Source: Arthrobacter globiformis (lineage in GTDB: Bacteria; Actinomycetota; Actinomycetes; Actinomycetales; Micrococcaceae). From it: 64,000 bases of DNA. The position numbers were made by a program, and so were the translations under genes. Positions 62,147-64,000 of the stretch are shown here, one piece after another. The first letter of the stretch is position 1. The number at the start of each line of letters is the position of its first letter. Under the pieces are notes generated by a model that was not told where the DNA came from, ran no database searches, and worked only from the letters and a program-made list of their open reading frames with translations. Location: the NCBI RefSeq assembly GCF_030817195.1, contig NZ_JAUSYZ010000001.1, positions 3,038,001-3,102,000 of the forward strand. The letters are read 5' to 3'.

Positions 62147-63139
62147 ATGAGCGAGAAACTGCGTTGGGGCATCCTGGGCACCGCCCGCATCGTCCGCAAG
62201 ACAATTCCGGCGCTGCAGGAAACGAAAAACGGTGAGGTCGTAGGCATCGCCTCCCGCACCGAGGAAAAGGCCAAGGAGTACGCCGACAAGCACGGCATCC
62301 CACAGGCGTTTGGCTCTTATGAGGCGCTGCTCGCTTCCCCGGACATCGATGCTGTCTACATTCCGCTGCCGAACGCACTGCACCTCGAATGGATTCTGAA
62401 ATCCTTGGACGCGGGCAAGCACGTCCTCTGCGAAAAGCCTTTGGCGATGAGCGCCGCCGAATGCGAGGAGATTGCACGCAAGGCCGACCAGACCGGGCTC
62501 AAAGTCCTGGAAGGCTTCATGTACCGGTTTCACCCGCGTTTCGAGAAGCTGCAGGAGCTGCTCGCGGCTGATGCGGTGGGCAAACTGACATTTATCCACG
62601 TCGGCCACTCCTTCGATGCGGGCGGGGACGACAACATCCGCTGGTATTCCGGGCTCGGCGGCGGCGCGCTTTTCGATACGGGGTGCTACTGCGTCAACGT
62701 AAGCCGGATGGTCACGGCGCAGGAGCCGAGTGGAGTCGCCGCCTATGGCAACTACCGCGACGCCAGCGACGGAGGTCTAATTGACACCAGCATTGCGGGC
62801 ATGTTGCGCTTTCCCGGCGCCGCAACCGTGCTTTTTGATACCGGAGTGAATCTCGAGCGCCGCAACTTTTTGGAAATCACGGGCACAGAAGGCCGGCTCT
62901 ACCTCGACAATCCCTTTGGGCTCCTGGAAGAGGACTCGGTCCTGGAGGAGCATCACTTCGGGCAGGACACGATCTATCACGAGGTCAAGGGCGAGAACCA
63001 CTTCGTACGGATGGGCGAACACTTCGCAGGCAGCGTCCTAAACGGTACGCCGCTCCGCTACGATCTCACGGACGCGGCCAACAACGCGCGGGTGTTGGAA
63101 GCTCTCGACGGGGCGGCTCGGAACCAAGAGGGCGTCTGA
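62147..63139 (+). CDS. Gfo/Idh/MocA-family oxidoreductase
   Basis: This 330-aa NAD(P)-dependent dehydrogenase has the Rossmann start RWGILGTARIVRKTIPAL, the signature CEKPLAMSAAECEEIARKA (~residue 97) with catalytic Lys, and a C-terminal alpha/beta domain (GGALFDTGCYCVN). Members act on sugars, inositols or biliverdin; the substrate is unknown. AAAAGGAGAGG precedes ATG 62147. Confidence 0.9.
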   Translation: MSEKLRWGILGTARIVRKTIPALQETKNGEVVGIASRTEEKAKEYADKHGIPQAFGSYEALLASPDIDAVYIPLPNALHLEWILKSLDAGKHVLCEKPLAMSAAECEEIARKADQTGLKVLEGFMYRFHPRFEKLQELLAADAVGKLTFIHVGHSFDAGGDDNIRWYSGLGGGALFDTGCYCVNVSRMVTAQEPSGVAAYGNYRDASDGGLIDTSIAGMLRFPGAATVLFDTGVNLERRNFLEITGTEGRLYLDNPFGLLEEDSVLEEHHFGQDTIYHEVKGENHFVRMGEHFAGSVLNGTPLRYDLTDAANNARVLEALDGAARNQEGV

Positions 63140-63163
63140 ACCAAGAGCACATCCGGATCCCGG

Positions 63164-63502
63164 CTAGCTCTCCGGGTCGTACGCGAACTCGCGGAGCTCC
63201 TGTGCGCAACGGCAGGCCACCGCGATCTTTCTCGCCCACCCGACCGCGTCCTCGCGCGTCGGCAGCTCCAGCACGGTGAATCCACCGTTGAGTTCGGAGC
63301 CCGGATAGATCTCGGTGCTCACCGACCCGTCGGCGGAGACCAGCACGGGATCGACTTCCTCCTGGATCCCGCCGCCGAATACGTAGACGCCGGCAGCCTT
63401 CGCCTCCTCGATCACAGCGTGGGATTCGGCCGAGACGACCGGGAACTCCTCGTCGGTGAGCACCATTGCTTCGCTGGGGAAGGAGATGAGGTATTTGGTC
63501 AT
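63164..63502 (-). CDS. YCII-related domain protein
   Basis: This 112-aa YCII/DGPF-like protein begins MTKYLISFPSEAMVLTDEEF, with YVFGGGIQEEVDPV and GFTVLELPTREDAVGWARKI, the usual ferredoxin-like fold with conserved Asp/His positions. Such proteins often accompany ECF sigma factors, but none is seen here. I chose ATG 63502. It converges on the oxidoreductase. Confidence 0.82.
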   Translation of the reverse strand: MTKYLISFPSEAMVLTDEEFPVVSAESHAVIEEAKAAGVYVFGGGIQEEVDPVLVSADGSVSTEIYPGSELNGGFTVLELPTREDAVGWARKIAVACRCAQELREFAYDPES

Positions 63503-63639
63503 GCCTCGATGGTGCCCCGCAAGCGCGCCGGATTGCAACGGTTGTGGATGTGCCTCAGTGCCCAATCGCTCCCGGGCTTGTGAAATCGAGTCCCGCCCGC
63601 CACTGGAGCTAATTGGTCCGCCTTGGTAGCTTTCAAGGC

Positions 63640-64000
63640 ATGGCCATCAAACTTGAGAACGTCGGGATCGCCGTTCGCGACCTGGAAGCAACAATCGCCT
63701 TTTTCACCGATCTCGGTCTCACAGTCGTGGGCCGTGACACGGTCAGCGGGGAGTGGACCGATACCGCCGTCGGACTTGATGGCAACCACGCCAAGATTGC
63801 GATGCTCCAGACCCCAGACGGTCAAGGCCAACTTGAGCTCTTCGAATACATCCACCCCAAAGCGATCGAGACGAACCCAACTCGTCCCAACGAGATCGGC
63901 ATGCACCGCGTCGCCTTCTCGGTCGACGACATCGATAAGGCCCTTGAGGTAGCTGCGAAGCACGGATGCCATCCGCTACGCGGCGTGGCGACGTACGAGG
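63640..64000 (+). CDS. VOC-family (glyoxalase-like) protein, cut by the window end
   Basis: ATG 63640 opens a frame that runs off the window after 120 codons. It begins MAIKLENVGIAVRDLEATIA and contains FFTDLGLTVVGRDTVSGEW, LQTPDGQGQLELFEY and MHRVAFSVDDIDKALEVA. These are the paired beta-alpha-beta modules with metal-ligand positions of the vicinal oxygen chelate fold. Members include glyoxalases, dioxygenases and resistance proteins; the exact function is unclear. Confidence 0.85.
   Translation, partial: MAIKLENVGIAVRDLEATIAFFTDLGLTVVGRDTVSGEWTDTAVGLDGNHAKIAMLQTPDGQGQLELFEYIHPKAIETNPTRPNEIGMHRVAFSVDDIDKALEVAAKHGCHPLRGVATYE

Overview
The window is high-GC actinobacterial DNA. Gene order and content fit Arthrobacter, Pseudarthrobacter or a close Micrococcaceae relative: the uvrC-rapZ-yvcK-whiA-(sodA)-gap-pgk-tpiA-secG block, rbpA, OpcA beside Zwf, a tkt-tal-pgi-zwf-opcA-pgl block, frequent GTG starts and leaderless genes. 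The taxon is an inference from this content. No rRNA, tRNA, CRISPR array, insertion sequence or prophage was seen.

Layout. 0-8.3 kb: a Ski2/Mtr4-like helicase, a trans-aconitate-methyltransferase-like protein, and a two-gene ABC exporter with a GntR regulator. The first exporter gene is broken by a 5-bp duplication. 8.3-15 kb: uvrA (SOS-type promoter), a HAD phosphatase, an acyltransferase and uvrC. 15-22.6 kb: rapZ, yvcK, whiA, sodA and the lower glycolysis genes, ending with secG. 22.7-31.3 kb: rbpA converging on the oxidative and non-oxidative pentose phosphate genes. 31.8-34.2 kb: the heme A genes ctaB and ctaA, separated by an unusual array of 32-bp-phased repeats in two opposed blocks. 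34.2-41.3 kb: an ABC-2 exporter divergent from a SufR-led SUF iron-sulfur operon. 41.4-45 kb: a zinc metallopeptidase, an acyl-CoA synthetase and a thiolase.

45-53.8 kb looks like a complete catabolic unit. Six minus-strand genes (SDR, amidohydrolase, acyl-CoA dehydrogenase, MaoC hydratase, MHS transporter, CoA ligase) diverge from a MarR regulator. The set matches the cou/phd phenylpropanoid (hydroxycinnamate) pathways of Rhodococcus and Corynebacterium. The putative MarR operator in the divergent promoter recurs upstream of a secreted serine hydrolase, which suggests that this enzyme belongs to the same regulon.

54-64 kb is accessory: a proline-iminopeptidase-like hydrolase, small unknown proteins, an Nramp Mn transporter with a DtxR/MntR-type box, a gene remnant, a rifampin-phosphotransferase-like dikinase, a DinB2-type polymerase with a non-aromatic steric gate, an oxidoreductase, a YCII protein and a VOC protein cut by the window end.
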